The translations under genes and the position numbers were made by a program. A DNA stretch of 64,000 nt, from NCBI GenBank assembly GCA_009667805.1, contig CM019065.1, positions 16,380,952-16,444,951 on the forward strand. Direction: 5' to 3'. This document shows positions 10,900 to 22,795 of the stretch, in pieces; the first letter of the stretch is position 1; each line of letters opens with the position of its first letter. The stretch is from Leptobrachium leishanense. Lineage: Eukaryota > Chordata > Amphibia > Anura > Megophryidae. A model generated the notes under the pieces. It made no database searches. It saw nothing but the letters and a program-made list of their open reading frames with translations, and had not been told where the DNA came from.

Positions 10900-11260
10900 C
10901 TTTTCAAATCAGATCAAGACATTGATGAACTCAAAAACAAAGGATGCTGGGACGGCATTTAAACGAGTCGTTTTGAAATTTCTGGGGAACAAGAAAGACC
11001 CCAATTACCAAAATATACTTGAAATCATGTTTAAAATATTTGAAGAGCTCGGGTGTAATACGAGTCTGAAGGTACATTTTTTTTTACATTCACACCTAAA
11101 TTTTTTCCTGAAAATCTTGGATCAGTTAGTGAAGAGCAAGGTGAGCGTTTTTATGGAAAAACCATATCAAGGCCGTTGGGATGTAAACATGATGGGAGAT
11201 CACTGCTGGCCTCTCCATCGAGAAAATCCGGAAACATGACATAAGAGGAAGAGCTACTCC
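10900..11260 (+). pseudogene. Fragment of a transposon-associated protein (family not named)
   Basis: The longest open stretch (10922-11239) contains KRVVLKFLGNKKDPNYQNIL, EELGCNTSLKVHFF and YQGRWDVNMMGDHCW. I associate these motifs with repetitive, transposon-like proteins in animal genomes, but I cannot name the family with confidence. The stretch lacks a credible start, and its end looks frameshifted (HRENPET then stop). It is probably a truncated relic rather than a host gene. Confidence 0.45.
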
Positions 11261-11305
11261 AACTTTTACCGACAAAATGATGAGAAAATACAAACCTTTG
11301 GATAC

Positions 11306-11473
11306 TTAACCCCTTCACTACCAAGTGATTTTAAAAAAACAAAACACTGTCAGAAACCAGTGGAAACAAATTTCATTTGCTTTTGGGCTGCAGATCAGCA
11401 GATCGAGATATCTCTATCAGGGCACCGGATGGTGACTTTGAATCCCGAGATATCTTGGTAGTGAAGGGGTTAA
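11306..11473. mobile_element. piggyBac-like MITE, 168 bp
   Basis: It has perfect 20-bp terminal inverted repeats (ttaaccccttcactaccaag at the left and its exact complement at the right), each including the TTAA target. The interior also has gatatctc/gagatatc symmetry. It is a textbook short non-autonomous element with no coding content. Confidence 0.9.
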
Positions 11474-11507
11474 GAAGTACTGTACCTACCCTAACTATCA
11501 CCGTCAC

Positions 11508-11630
11508 ATTGTTTATTTATTTATTTATTTATAAAGGATTTTACCAGGAAGGATACATTGAGATTTCTCTCGTTTTCAAGTATGTCCTGGGTTCAAGCAC
11601 ATTGAGTGGTTACAGAAATACAATTTAAAA
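11508..11630 (-). mobile_element. LINE/SINE tail copy (L2-type)
   Basis: A minus-strand copy of the tail also seen at 5896, 17587, 32981, 40955 and 44036. It starts from a (ttta)n stretch and reads ccaggaaggatacattgaga, then gtatgtcctgggttc. It is too short to tell LINE from SINE. Confidence 0.8.
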
Positions 11631-12341
11631 ACTATAATATTTTATAAGTACATTTTTACTTTTTTATTACACACCTTTCACTTAATTGTGCTACATTTCA
11701 GCATTATAATAGCTTAACATTTATGCAAATTGCAGAAAAATGCTACGTGATCGGAGAAAACCGATTGGATTCAGCACCCCAAAAAGAAGAAAAAGTCAGA
11801 TTGAATTATGGAATCGGTCAAGGAATGGAGCAGCATACAGCACCCATTGTTTAGAGCCAGACTGAGTTAAACGTTAATCATTTCAGGCACCTCTTCTGAG
11901 CTGATCGGAGAAGACGTGCCGCTGCTTTACTCTGAATGATTTAGTTCTAGGGTTATGTTAGACATCATTTAGTTTGCAACTGTTGCATAAATACAGAACA
12001 GGCAGAGCTGGACTGCCGGTGTTTTCTTCTTACTTGAAGCTGGAGTCCTGTGCCACCACCCCACCCTTCCTCTCTCTGGTCTGGAGCTGCCACTCCTTCC
12101 TTTGCTCCGGCTCCTTCCCCCCCCCATCCTCCCTCCCACACTCTGTCGGGTCACTTGGCCAAAGTCATTCCATTCGACTTGTGGTCCCTCCTCTCGCTCA
12201 GATTGCTCATGAAATTAATTTTGAAAGGACAAAGTGGTCAGACAGCATAAAGTGCCATCCCCCACTCACCCTGCTTTACGTGTTGACATCATCAATAGTA
12301 TCCGAGCGCTCGTAGCACCATTTGTTTGGGGAGAAAACAGA
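11631..12341. other. Intergenic stretch, nothing recognised
   Basis: No convincing coding region, RNA gene or repeat boundary was found. Open frames near 11974-12315 look random. Confidence 0.5.
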
Positions 12342-13289
12342 TGTAGCAATGCTTTAAAAACTGTGCTCTGGTGCATTGAATTATTACTGCCACTAGAGGG
12401 AGACAGAGCTAGAGACATTGTGGACTATGCTGGACAAAGCGGACTCCATCTCCCAGCACCCTTTGCATGAGGACATGAAGTGGGTGGTACAAGGTGGAGG
12501 ATATACTGGAGCAGCCTCGTGTTTGGCGCGGAGAGTGAGGGGAGTCAAAAGGTGGAGGACGCATGTTGGAGCAGTCAGGGATCGCAACCAGGCCGGAGTG
12601 CAGACGCCGTCTTACTGGTGCTGGAGATCGGGACAGAAATCGTGCTGTGACATACATAACCAGCGCTGAGAGATTTGGAGGAAAAGCTGGTTCTGGCAGG
12701 ACCCCACGTTAGGAGGCCGCGACGATCTATTGGGAGTGCAGGCTGCGGATCGATTGTTCCAGTTGTGGAGATTCGGCAAGCGGGGAGCAGATTCGGTGGC
12801 ACAGAGTCCCAGTATACAGTGGAGAAAAATCCTTTGGTCGAGGCATCGAGTGTGGGACAGTTTGTTCGACGGATGGGTGAGAGGCCTCCAGGCCCACAGT
12901 TCCGAAACAGAAACGTACGCTTGTTATTGCTTCAATTCACAGGGCCCCAACGGTGACTAGTTGAAGATTGCTCTTTTTGTTCACTGGCCAGTCGAACACG
13001 GTACCCTAAACTGTGTTTGTGTTATATATATATATATATATTTTAGCTATTTTACAGGACTTACACTCCAGAACTGAGAGGGTTAACAGTTCTTTTTCGC
13101 CGCGTGTTTTTCCCGCGTGACGCATCCTGTAAATTCATTCAATGCGCATTTACATTCTTTTATATACTTTACTAAAGGATAAAGTGTCAAACTAGAAAAA
13201 TCCACAACAGTGCTGGTGTGTAATAATTCCTAGTGTGGTGAGACTAGCCCGAAGTTTATTCAGCGGCTCCTCCGGGGGTGAGCGCTACA
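12342..13289 (+). mobile_element. 5' LTR of the PNMA-like Ty3/gypsy element
   Basis: A 948-bp sequence starting tgtagcaatgc and ending gagcgctaca, so it has the TG..CA type ends of an LTR. It shares its start, the middle block ggtgagaggcctcca, the block cacagggccccaa and its last 30 bp with the solo LTR at 23389-24469. No matching 3' LTR was found after the coding region. Confidence 0.85.
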
Positions 13290-13291
13290 CG

Positions 13292-13309
13292 TGGGGGCTC
13301 TTCCGGGAT
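13292..13309 (+). promoter_or_regulatory. Primer-binding site, tRNA-Pro type
   Basis: The 18 bases tgggggctcttccgggat start 2 bp after the LTR. They match the tRNA-Pro primer site known from gammaretroviruses except for one base. This contrasts with the other two LTR elements in the window, which appear self-primed. Confidence 0.8.
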
Positions 13310-13343
13310 CTCAGTCTCTTCAATACCGCAATTAAAAGGTTAA

Positions 13344-15190
13344 TATGGATCCAGACACTGCTGCCAAATGGTGTGAGGAGCACAGTAGCCAGATAGGGTT
13401 AAGTGTAGCCATGGACATTCCCACAGACACTTAGGCCGAAGACCAGATTTTCCGGGCCGTGGCCGCGCTGACACCAGATCATCGGGGGTTAATTCTGGAC
13501 ATTAAAGCGAACCCAGAGACTTCTCACATATGTTCTATTTGAGTGGAGAAAGGGTGTTCCAGTGTGTTTTCAGGGCGAGAGTGTAAAGCTAAATCGATGA
13601 TGTGGAAGTTCAACTGATTCAGCCAAGTGCGCCACGTGGTGATCCCGCGAACGTTCCCACGCCCAGTCCGCTGGCCATGATCGGGCCTGAGTTCATCGTG
13701 ACTATCGGAGACTTGCTGTCTAAGGCTGGGGTCAAACCAAAGCATTTTTACACGCGAACGTCAAAAAGTGCGTCCGAATGCATTGACGTATTTTTTCACT
13801 GAATGCGCGTACGATGCGCAATTTTTGTGCGTGATTTTTTTACGGATCCAAATAAGGAAACTTTGGGTGTCTGGACGTTATGTTGGCCGGACATGAGCAG
13901 GGTCTGACGTCTCCTAATCACGCACACACGCCGCTAGCGGACCCAGCGCACTCTGTACGTCAGTACTAGCGGTTCTGCGTTCCCGAAATAATGCGTTCAA
14001 ATTCCACTTGCGTTGCGTGGCCGGACTTTTGTGCGGCCGTACTTCGTATATTGGCCATCATTGCCAGTTATTTGCTGCTACTGCGGCCGTAATTAAGTGC
14101 GCCTAAACGCACGTTAGAAGTGCGCTGGTCTGACCCCAGCCTAAATGTCAAAGAACCAACCCTCCTCACACTAATTTTGGTTATCGACGGTTGAGGAATT
14201 TTTCAGGAAACGTACCAACTCCGGCGGGAGAAGAAACCTTCGAGGAATGGGTAGAACAGGCGATGCAGGCTCTGGATGAGTGGGACGTCCCTGAAGCGCA
14301 GAAGCAGCAAAGAATTACTGAGAGCTTAAAGGGACCTGCATCAGAGGCTGTCAGAAACCTGAAGTTGAGTAAGCAAGACTGCACTGCTTTAGATTACCTA
14401 AATATATTTACAGGACGTTTTCGGGCGAACAGAAAAGGCTGCTGAGCTCATGTACCAGTACGAACACACCTACCAGTGAAAAGGTGAGAAAATAACTGAA
14501 TATAGGAGGCGCCTGGATAAGATTCTGCACCAGATACTTCTTAAGAAAGGGGCCAAACCAGCCACAATAGAGAAAATCAGAATGCAGCAAATATTGAGGG
14601 GCACTCAACCTCTAGATCCTGTGATTTTACAGCTGAAAACCAGAGAAGGTAACCGAGAATTTAAATACCTGGAACTGATTCGAGCTGTTAGAGAGGAAGA
14701 GGCTCTGCTGGAAGAAAAATCCTTAAGAGGAGAAAGAGCTTACGCACAACCCGTGAGACATAACGATTATTCGCTGACTGAAGATGATTCGCTGGATGCC
14801 TATGGGTCCGAAGTTGACAGACAAGAGCAGCTGGTTGGTCCTATATCAACAGAGAGTGCTGCAAAAGAGTCAACAATTCCGGCCTATAGTGAGATACAAA
14901 AGACTGTTAAGAAGGTGCAAGAAGCTCAAGCTGAACTGGAACAGGCGTACACAGACCTGTGCCGGGTAATTTTGAAGGTGGCAGAGACACAGACCGATAT
15001 GCAGAAGTTCCTCACCGATATGTGGACAACAGGAGTTGCTGTGGCCTCTGGCCAGGGTCCTTCAAACGAATCACCACGAGCAAGTGCACCTCCGTCTTCA
15101 AAGAGGAGATGTTTCAGTTGTGGAGAAATGGGTCATTTCAGAGCAAGTGTAAAAACCAAAGGCCTGAAGGAAAAAGACTCGAAGGGTTCT
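13344..15190 (+). pseudogene. Broken gag gene, PNMA-like capsid and zinc knuckle
   Basis: It starts with ATG at 13344 (MDPDTAAKWCEEHSS), and stops appear within 30 codons. The part at 14185-14440 contains GNVPTPAGEETFEEWVEQ and ESLKGPASEAVRNLKLS. This is the pattern of the capsid domain of PNMA (paraneoplastic Ma) proteins, which derive from Ty3/gypsy gag. A later open part (14582-15193) is charged and helical and ends in a CCHC knuckle starting CFSCGEMGH near 15110. The final cysteine falls in another frame, so a frameshift lies inside the knuckle. A MITE splits the gene at 13724-14141. Confidence 0.85.
13724..14141. mobile_element. PIF/Harbinger-type MITE in gag
   Basis: Inverted ends ggctggggtcaaacc and (inverted) ggctggggtcagacc, flanked on both sides by TAA (13721-13723 and 14142-14144), the target expected for Harbinger elements. 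The interior is rich in acgc/gcgt words. The gag reading resumes directly after the second TAA. An element with the same left end begins at 63838. Confidence 0.88.
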
Positions 15191-18100
15191 TAAAGGCCTT
15201 AGAAGGGCTGCTATCTACCTCAGTGAGGGAGCAAACTAGGTGCCCAACGGTCGAAAACCGCTCCAATTTTCAAGCCAGAACTGGAAGGCCGAGAGGGTCC
15301 AGATCCGTGCCAAATGCTGGGCCTACCAGGACTGAAAGAGTTACTCCCTTAGTATCCGGTCCTATGTCACGGGAAAGCAATGCACACCCAAAACCTCCAC
15401 GAGTCAGGAGGAAGGCTACAGTACAGCGAACTGGGTCTATATCTCCTGCTACTATAAGCAAGTTTACTGATCAGCTGATGGTTTGGATACGATGGGAGAA
15501 GGACCTAAGTAGAGGGAGTCTACACTAAAGGCTCTGTTAGACTCAGATGCTCAAGTGACGTTGATCTATCGAGACTTCTACGAGAAGCACTTGAAGCACA
15601 TACCCTTAAAGAAACTAAAGGACCTGGAGATCTGGGGTATCGGAACTGAGAAGCTTCTCTATGACGGATATCTACAGGTGAAGTTAGAAATTGGATCCGA
15701 AGTCGTCGGACAGTCTGGAGGCTGTGATGCATTGGCCATTGTGTGTCCTCACCCTTCGGGGGCCAGCCGAAGTTCTATGATAGTGGGGACGAATACTGAT
15801 CTGGTGAGACGCCTTCTGACTCCGATAGAGATGGAAGAAGGTTCTACCAAAGGAGTGCATCCGATGTTACGTCCGGTCTATCAACGAATGGTCCAAGAAC
15901 AGAGGGCACCTGCCGAAGTGGGGCGTCTGTGGAGATTGGGAGGAACAGAGAAGGTTCTGTAATCAGGAGAAGTGGCGAGTTTCCAGGCTTCAGTCAAGTT
16001 GAACGGATCACAACCGGGCCCTTATGTGGTACTGGAAACTGATCTCAGTCATGGGAGTGAGGCCGGAGTCGAAGTAATCCCTGAAATAATCTCTATTTCA
16101 CACGTGGAAGAGTTTCAGTTACTGTGTGTAATGTGTCTGATTATCCAGTGGTCCTGAAAGCACGAATGCCCATCGGACAAGTGGCTTCTGTTACGCCTCT
16201 CTCCCCTACCGATTTGGGGGGGGGAGTGAATAAGGAGATTCCAGCTGAACAGTTCTATCCTAAAGATGCTCCCATCTCGCTTGAATGGAAGAAACGACTT
16301 CAGTCCCAGATCTTAAAGTGGAAGGACTTGTTCTCGAAGGAGGAGTTCGACGTGGGATGCGCTAAGAGTACTGAACATCGCATTCGACTACAGGAGGATA
16401 AGCCGTGTCGAGAAAGGTCAAGACGAGTTCCGCTGGAAGACTTGGATGATCTACAAGAACAGCTAAATGAACTACAGAGGAGTAAGGTGATTCAAGAGTC
16501 CAGGAGTCCTTCTGCCTCTCCCATAGTGATGGTTCAAAAGAAGAATGGATCTATTCGTCTTTGTATAGACTATCGCACGCTAAATCAGAGGACCATTCCT
16601 GATCAATATGCTACTCCTCGGATAGAAGATGCCTTACAGTGTTTGTCTGGAGCAAAATGGTTTAGTGTACTAGACCTGCGAAGTGGGTATCCTCAGATAC
16701 CAATGCATCCTGAAGACAAAGAGAAGACTGCGTTCATCTGCCCACTGGGGTTCTTTGAGTTCAACAGAATGCCTCAAGGCCTCACAGGGGCTCCCGCCAC
16801 GTTCCAACGGTTAATGGAGAAGACAGTCGGAGATATGAACCTGATAGAGGTGTTGGTGTATCTAGATGATCTTATTGTATTCTTAAGGAAGACTTTGGAA
16901 GAACATGAGCAACGGTTGGAGAAGGTCTTGAAGCGGCTCCATGAAGAGGGGTTGAAACTGTCCCTGGAGAAGTGTAAATTTTGTCTACCTTCAGTTACGT
17001 ACCTGGGACATGTTGTTTCAGCAGAAGGTGTTTCGACGGATCTTCGAAAGTTGGAAGGTATAGACCCTGGAATGTTACCGAACTTAGATCCTTCCTGGGG
17101 TTCTGCTCATACTACCGTAGATTCGTAGGGGGCTTTGCTAAGATAGCTCAACCTTTGAATAAGCTCCTACAAAAAGAAGAAGTGGGAGAAGACTCCAAGG
17201 CATCTAATCAAAGTTCGTCGGCTCAAGGGCAGGAAGGCTCGAGAATCCATCCAAGAAGAGTGGACTAATCAATGTGAAAATGCCTTTATGAAGCTGAAAG
17301 AGAGTCTGACTCGAGCTCCCGTCCTGGCTTACGCTGATCCTCATAAGCCGTACGAATTGCATGTGGATGCCAGCAGAGAAGGTCTAGGGGGAGTCTTGTA
17401 TCAAGAATATGATGGTTTGCTGAGGCCTGTAACGTATGTAAGCCGAAGCCTTACGCCTTCAGAGAAGAACTATCCTACCCACAAATTAGAGTTCTTGGCC
17501 TTGAAGTGGGCGGTAGTAGACAAGATGAAAGATTATCTGTATGGGGCTGAATTTGTGATAAAGACTGACAACAATCTGCTTATGTGAAAGGATTTTACCA
17601 GGAAGGATAAATTGAGATTTCTCTCGTTTTCAAGTATGTCCTGGGTGGCGAGTATGTACCATTAGGGGTCTTGCCAAGGACACTTACTGGAGAGGTTGCT
17701 CGCTAGGATCGAACCCATGACTCCACAGGCTCTCTCCATGCAGAGAGGTGACATTACCTCTACTCCACCCAGCCGTCCTTACTACTGCAAAACTGGATGC
17801 AACAGGACATCGATGGTTGGCCGCTCTGTCAGGGTTAAGGTTCAGCCTTAAGTATCGCCCTGGAGTGAATAATGGAGACGCAGATGATTTGTCAAGAAGG
17901 CCCTACACTACAGAATGGACTCAGCTGACTCCAGATGGGGTGCAAGCCTTATGTCAGGGGGCAGAGCGCCGGGCCAAGGGAGCAGTTGAAGCAGAAGCTA
18001 TAGGAGTTATGGCTGCGGGCGTTCCAGAGCTTTATTGTAATCCTACACAGCTGAGGAGTGAAAGCCTACCTACTCTCTCGAAACAGGACCTGAGAGCAGA

Positions 18101-19250
18101 TCAGGCTGAAGATCCTATGATCGCCTTGACAACGAAAGCTATGAACGCAGGTCAAAGGGGAGATCTACTGACTAATTCCCCCGAAGGAGCCCGATTGGTC
18201 TGCAAGGAATGGGAGCGGCTGAAGATGCTGGATGGAGTGGTCTACCGAAGGGGCCCCTCGAACAATGCTGAAGAAACGCAACAGTTGTTCCTCCCAGCCA
18301 AGCACAGAGAAGGTGTGTTGAGAGCATTGCACGATGACCATGGACATTTGGGTGCAGAGAAAACTTTTAAACTGGTGCGAGACAGATTCTACTGGCCTTG
18401 TAGGAGATCTGAAGTTGAAAGTTATTGTCATTTGTGTTTGAGGTGTATTGAGAGGAAAACCCTACCAACCCGAACTGCTCCAATGAGCCACCTGAAAAGT
18501 CAAGGACCCATGGATTTGGTGTGCATTGATTTCCTGTGCTTAGAGCCTGATGCTAGTGGGCAGGGAAATATTTTAGTAGTTACTGATCATTTCACCCGTT
18601 ATGCTCAAGCTTTCTCTACCAAAGACCAACGTGCTCCTACAGCGGCAAAAGTTTTAATGGAGAAGTTTTTTGTTCATTATGGCCTACCAAAAAGAATCCA
18701 CTCAGATCAGGGCAGAGACTTTGAGAGCCGACTTGTTGGGCAATTGCTAGAACTGTTAGGAATTCAAAAGACCCGAACTACTCCGTATCACCCCCAAGGT
18801 GATGCTCAACTGGAAAGATTTAATCGCACTCTACTGAATATGCTGGGGACACTGTCAAACAGAGAGAAGCAGAATTGGAGTCGTCACATAGCTACGCTAG
18901 TGCACGCGTATAACAGTACTGAGAGTTACTGGATATTCACCTTACGGTCTTATGTTTGGAAGAGAAGCTCGGCTGCCACTAGACCTAGCCTTTGGCCTAT
19001 CTCTTGACCAGATATCCATCACTTCTCACAAGAATTATGTGGACAGACTCCGGAAAAATTTGGCTTCTGCATTTGAACAGGCCCGTTCGACCTCAGAAGG
19101 TAGAGAACAGAGAACAAAGCGAAATTACGATTTGAGAGTTTGGGTACAGGACTTACAACCCAGTGATAGGTGTTTCTGCAAGGAACAAGCTGGCTGACAG
19201 ATGGAGTTCTCAAGTTTACATTGTCTGCAAGCAACTGCTTGGTCTGCCAG
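15191..19250 (+). pseudogene. Broken pol gene (protease, RT, RNase H, integrase)
   Basis: A protease-like segment near 15530 reads LLDSDAQVT, where the usual active-site triplet is DSG, so the glycine is replaced. RT spans about 16240-17130, with the palm motif VYLDDLIVF near 16860. RNase H begins near 17288 (ELHVDASREGLGG) and is cut by a SINE at 17587-17776. Integrase follows: a zinc-binding HHCC part (HDDHGHLG, then CHLCLRC near 18330-18445) and a DDE core (CIDF, HSDQGRDF, LERFNRTLL). At least three frame changes occur, near 17050, 17270 and 18940. It is not functional as it stands. Confidence 0.92.
17587..17776 (-). mobile_element. tRNA-derived SINE with L2-type tail
   Basis: On the minus strand it starts with a tRNA-like head: a box A-like tggagtagagg followed about 50 nt later by a box B ggttcgatcc. 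It then runs into cccaggacatac and the tail shared with the LINE fragments at 5896 and 44036. This head-plus-LINE-tail structure is how many SINEs borrow a LINE's machinery. It interrupts the RNase H region of the gypsy element. Confidence 0.75.
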
Positions 19251-19290
19251 TTTACCAAATCTGGTTCTGTGAAAACCAAACCACCAACTA

Positions 19291-20247
19291 GAATTTCAGC
19301 CACAACTGCCTGGAAAATTGTTCAAGATGCACAATAAGGCGGCACTGGAAGAAAGATGGGCTGCATCGTCGAGTCGCCAGAAGAAAGCCATTACTACGCA
19401 AATGCCACAAAGTATCCCGCTTACGATACGCCAAACAGCACAGAGACGAGCCTCAAACCCTCTGACACAAAGTCATTTGGAGCAATGAGACCAAAATTAA
19501 ACTTTTTGGTCACAACAATAAACGCTACATTTGGAGAGGAATCAACAAGGCCTATGATGAAAGGTCCACCATTCGTACTGTGAAACACGGAGGTGGATCG
19601 CTGATGTTTTGGGGATGTGTGAGCTACAAAGACACAGGACATTTGGTTAAAATTTGTGGCCGGATGAATGCAGTATGTTATCAAAAAATACTGGAGGAAA
19701 ATGTGCATTCATCAGCTCGGAAGCTGAGCATGGTACATACTTGGACATTCCAACATGACAATGATCCAAAACACAAGGCCAAGTCGACCTGTCATTGGCT
19801 ACAGCAACATGAATTGAAGGTTCTGGAGTGGCCATCTCAGTCTCCTGACCTCAATATCATTGAGCCACTCTGGGGAGATCTCAAACGTGCAGTTTATGCA
19901 AGACGGATCAAGAATTTACAGGAACTGGAGGCTTTTTGCCAAGAAGAATGGGCAGCTTTACCATCTGAGAAGATAAAGAGCCTCATCCACAAATACCACA
20001 AAAGACTTCAGCGGTCATTGATGTTAAAGGGGGCAATACATGGTATTAAGAGCTGGGGTGTGTAAACTTTTAATCAGGGTGATTTGGGTAGTTTCTGTCA
20101 ACACATATGACTTCTAATAAATGGCTTCAGCCAAAACAAAAACCATGAGTGAAAGAAATGTAACCGTGTTATCATTCATATTCTCTGAATAATGGCCAAG
20201 AAATCAGAAATTCTGCCAGGGGGTGGAAACTTATCAGCACAACTGTA
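19291..20247 (+). mobile_element. Tc1/mariner element, left end missing
   Basis: It starts inside the transposase DNA-binding region (frame relics near 19291-19580) and runs to a right terminal repeat (gtggaaacttatcagcacaa ending near 20247). The left terminal repeat is absent. Whether it landed in, or recombined with, the 3' end of the gypsy element at this junction cannot be decided. Confidence 0.88.
19580..20065 (+). pseudogene. Tc1 transposase, C-terminal catalytic part
   Basis: A 161-codon open frame starting KHGGGSLMFWGCVS, with the aspartate in FQHDNDPKHKAKST and the SPDLNIIEPLWGDLK motif that carries the last acidic residue. This is a Tc1-type DDE domain up to a natural C-terminus. 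The first half of the protein (19356-19580) is in other frames, so the gene is broken. Confidence 0.9.
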
Positions 20248-21140
20248 CATAGAGTTTCACTGTACACCAAGATAAAAGGTGCTAAGGGTTAAATTCTGAG
20301 TCAGGGATACTCTAGGGTTAAAACATAAACCCCTTCTGACCCTCCAAACCACCTCCTCCTATTGTAACCCTAAAGTGAGTTTATTTCGGCTCAGGGCCCC
20401 CTAGGCGCTGCCTGGGTCCGACAATCTGAGGCTTCCATTGGAGTCGCATCGGTCACGTGACTGAGGAGAGGCTGCTGGACACTAGAGTGATCGTCCAGCC
20501 AATCCAATGGCTCTCAATGAGCGCGGCGGTCACCGTGCCAAGAGCGTCCTTTCATCCAGAGTACGTCTAAACATAGCAAACAACAGCCCAGATCACAAGT
20601 AGGAGGTGAAGCACTCAATCCGTACAGCAGATCGGCTAGGGTTGCCAGGTCGGCCACGTTTTCCTGCACACATATAATGTATTCGTGCTGGTGGGCAGTG
20701 AATAAAAAATGCCACCCCGCAGCATGTAGAATCCAAATGCTGCAGGTTAGAAACCAAAAAGGAATCCCAGGTGACATGCACTGATTTCCTTCCTGCTGCA
20801 TATGGATTATACATGTTGCAGGGCAGCACTTTTCCCTGTGCTCCCCCTCTGCAAAAAAACTGAAAATGTATCCAGTAAGTTTGGCAGATCTGATAAGTCT
20901 AATAACAGCTCGAGCACCGTGCTGAATTTAACTATGCCATTCTAAACTATTATGAGGTCTAGGCTACCTGAGACAGGGCAGCTTAAAAGATTTATAATCA
21001 CCCCCCCCCCGGTGATGTCCTTTGAAAACATCCCACACAACACATTGATGTGAGTCGGTGACTGACCCATTCATTCCATTCTACTGTATGACCAAAGCCA
21101 CACAGTGAGGAGCAAGTGATGGAAAGATACAACACAAAAT
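20248..21140. other. Intergenic stretch, nothing recognised
   Basis: Mixed sequence with a 10-base c run near 21001-21010 but no gene, RNA or terminal repeat that I can support. Confidence 0.5.
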
Positions 21141-22015
21141 ATCACACAATGGATGCGCCCAGTGACACATAGAGGGAAATATCACACAATGGATGCGCCC
21201 AGTGACACATAGAGGAAAATATCACACAATGGATGCGCCCAGTGACACATAGAGGAAAATATCACACAATGGATGCGCCCAGTGACACATAGAGGAAAAT
21301 ATCACACAATGGATGCGCCCAGTGACACATAGAGGAAAATATCACACAATGGATGCATCCAGTGACACATATAGAGGGAAATATCACACAATGGATACAC
21401 CCAGTGACACATATAGAGGGAAATATCACACAATGGATGCATCCAGTGACACATATAGAGGAAAATATCACACAATGGATGCACCCAGTGACACATATAG
21501 AGGGAAATATCACACAATGGATACACCCAGTGACACATATAGAGGGAAATATCACACAATGGATGCACCCAGTGACACATATAGAGGAAAATATCACACA
21601 ATGGATACAACCAGTGACACATATAGAGGGAAATATCACACAATGGATACACCCAGTGACACATATAGAGGGAAATATCACACAATGGATGCACCCAGTG
21701 ACACATATAGAGGAAAATATCACACAATGGATACAACCAGTGACACATATAGAGGGAAATATCACACAATGGATGCATCCAGTGACACATATAGAGGGAA
21801 ATATCACACAATGGATGCGCCCAGTGACACATATTTTCCTCTATCACACAATGGATGCGCCCAGTGACACGTATCGAGGAAAATATCACACAATGGATGC
21901 ACCCAGTGACACATATAGAGGAAAATATCACACAATGGATGCACCCAGTGACACATATAGAGGAGAATATCACACAATGGATGCACCCAGTGACACATAT
22001 AGAGGAATATATTTT
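21141..22015. repeat. 42-bp minisatellite open in several frames
   Basis: About 21 copies of atcacacaatggatgcaccc plus agtgacacatatagaggaaaat. The first five or six units lack one at and are 40 bp; from about 21345 the unit is 42 bp (14 codons). The 42-bp length keeps frames open on both strands for 180-260 codons, which explains the long open frames here. A short inversion-like interruption is at 21835. There is no sign of a real gene. Confidence 0.95.
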
Positions 22016-22795
22016 CTTAACTAAACATACAAGAGAAAAACAAATCACGTGTAAGATATCGGCGACATCAAATAAACACAATAAGGACATTGCATTTTAT
22101 GGCGGTACTGGCCCTTTAATTCAGGTCTGGTTATGCTGCTGACTCTGTGCCACGATCACAGAATGAAAATCAAACTGAGGAGTAAACCTGCCAAGTGTGT
22201 GAGGAGCCGGGTAAAGACATCCAAAAATAGGAACTCAAAGATTACTGAACAGAAACCTCGTAAGGAGCCTGGCTGCATCGGCTTCCCGCACAGTAAATAC
22301 GCGTTATGGCCAGTGTCTCACGTCTCCTGTAAGGGGCGACACTCACCATCATTCACATTCTATGTATGAAATGTAAAAACACAAAATACAATCACTTCTG
22401 CAAAAATCCAAAGAATTTGCAAGTTCTGGAATAAAAAGTCCTGTCCCTGTGACTGTATGCTCCGCACACACGCCTGCTCCGAAGCCTGCAGACCCCGACG
22501 AGTCTCCATCCACAGGCAGCTACTCGTTCTCATGCGTAGACAAGACTGGAGACCCAAGCTAAATCCATACAAAATAAAGCTCATTTAATGCAGAAAGAAC
22601 AAAGTGAGACAGAGCTGCCTGACACGCTCCGACAGCAGCGACTCTGACATCAGCCGCTCAGTGTGCAAAACGCGCGGGAAGCAGAGCGTGTGTTTATACA
22701 ATGTGACGAGCACCTTGATGACTCCGAGCGTAAAACAAGGTGCATTAATAACCGAGGTGCCCCTGTTTCACACAGATCGAAAATCACAGACACCT
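22016..22795. other. Intergenic stretch, nothing recognised
   Basis: No coding similarity, no repeat boundary and no RNA gene were recognised. Confidence 0.5.

Larger units (their letters stand above)
12342..19290 (+). mobile_element. Ty3/gypsy retrotransposon with PNMA-like gag, 3'-truncated
   Basis: The order is 5' LTR, primer site, gag, protease, reverse transcriptase, RNase H, integrase, all on the + strand and all broken by frameshifts and stops. It is interrupted by a Harbinger MITE (13724-14141) and a tRNA-derived SINE (17587-17776). At the 3' end a Tc1 piece starts near 19291 and no 3' LTR follows. It is therefore an old, dead copy. Gag resemblance to the PNMA family fits the known origin of PNMA genes from this group of retrotransposons. 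Confidence 0.9.

Noticed and set aside
17690..17776. A tRNA gene
   Set aside because: Box A/B-like motifs are present, but the sequence runs into a LINE-type tail and sits inside a gypsy element, so it is a SINE head.
21262..22090. Long open frames (180-262 codons) on both strands
   Set aside because: They come from a 42-bp repeat with few stops. Frames are open on both strands at once and encode only the repeat.
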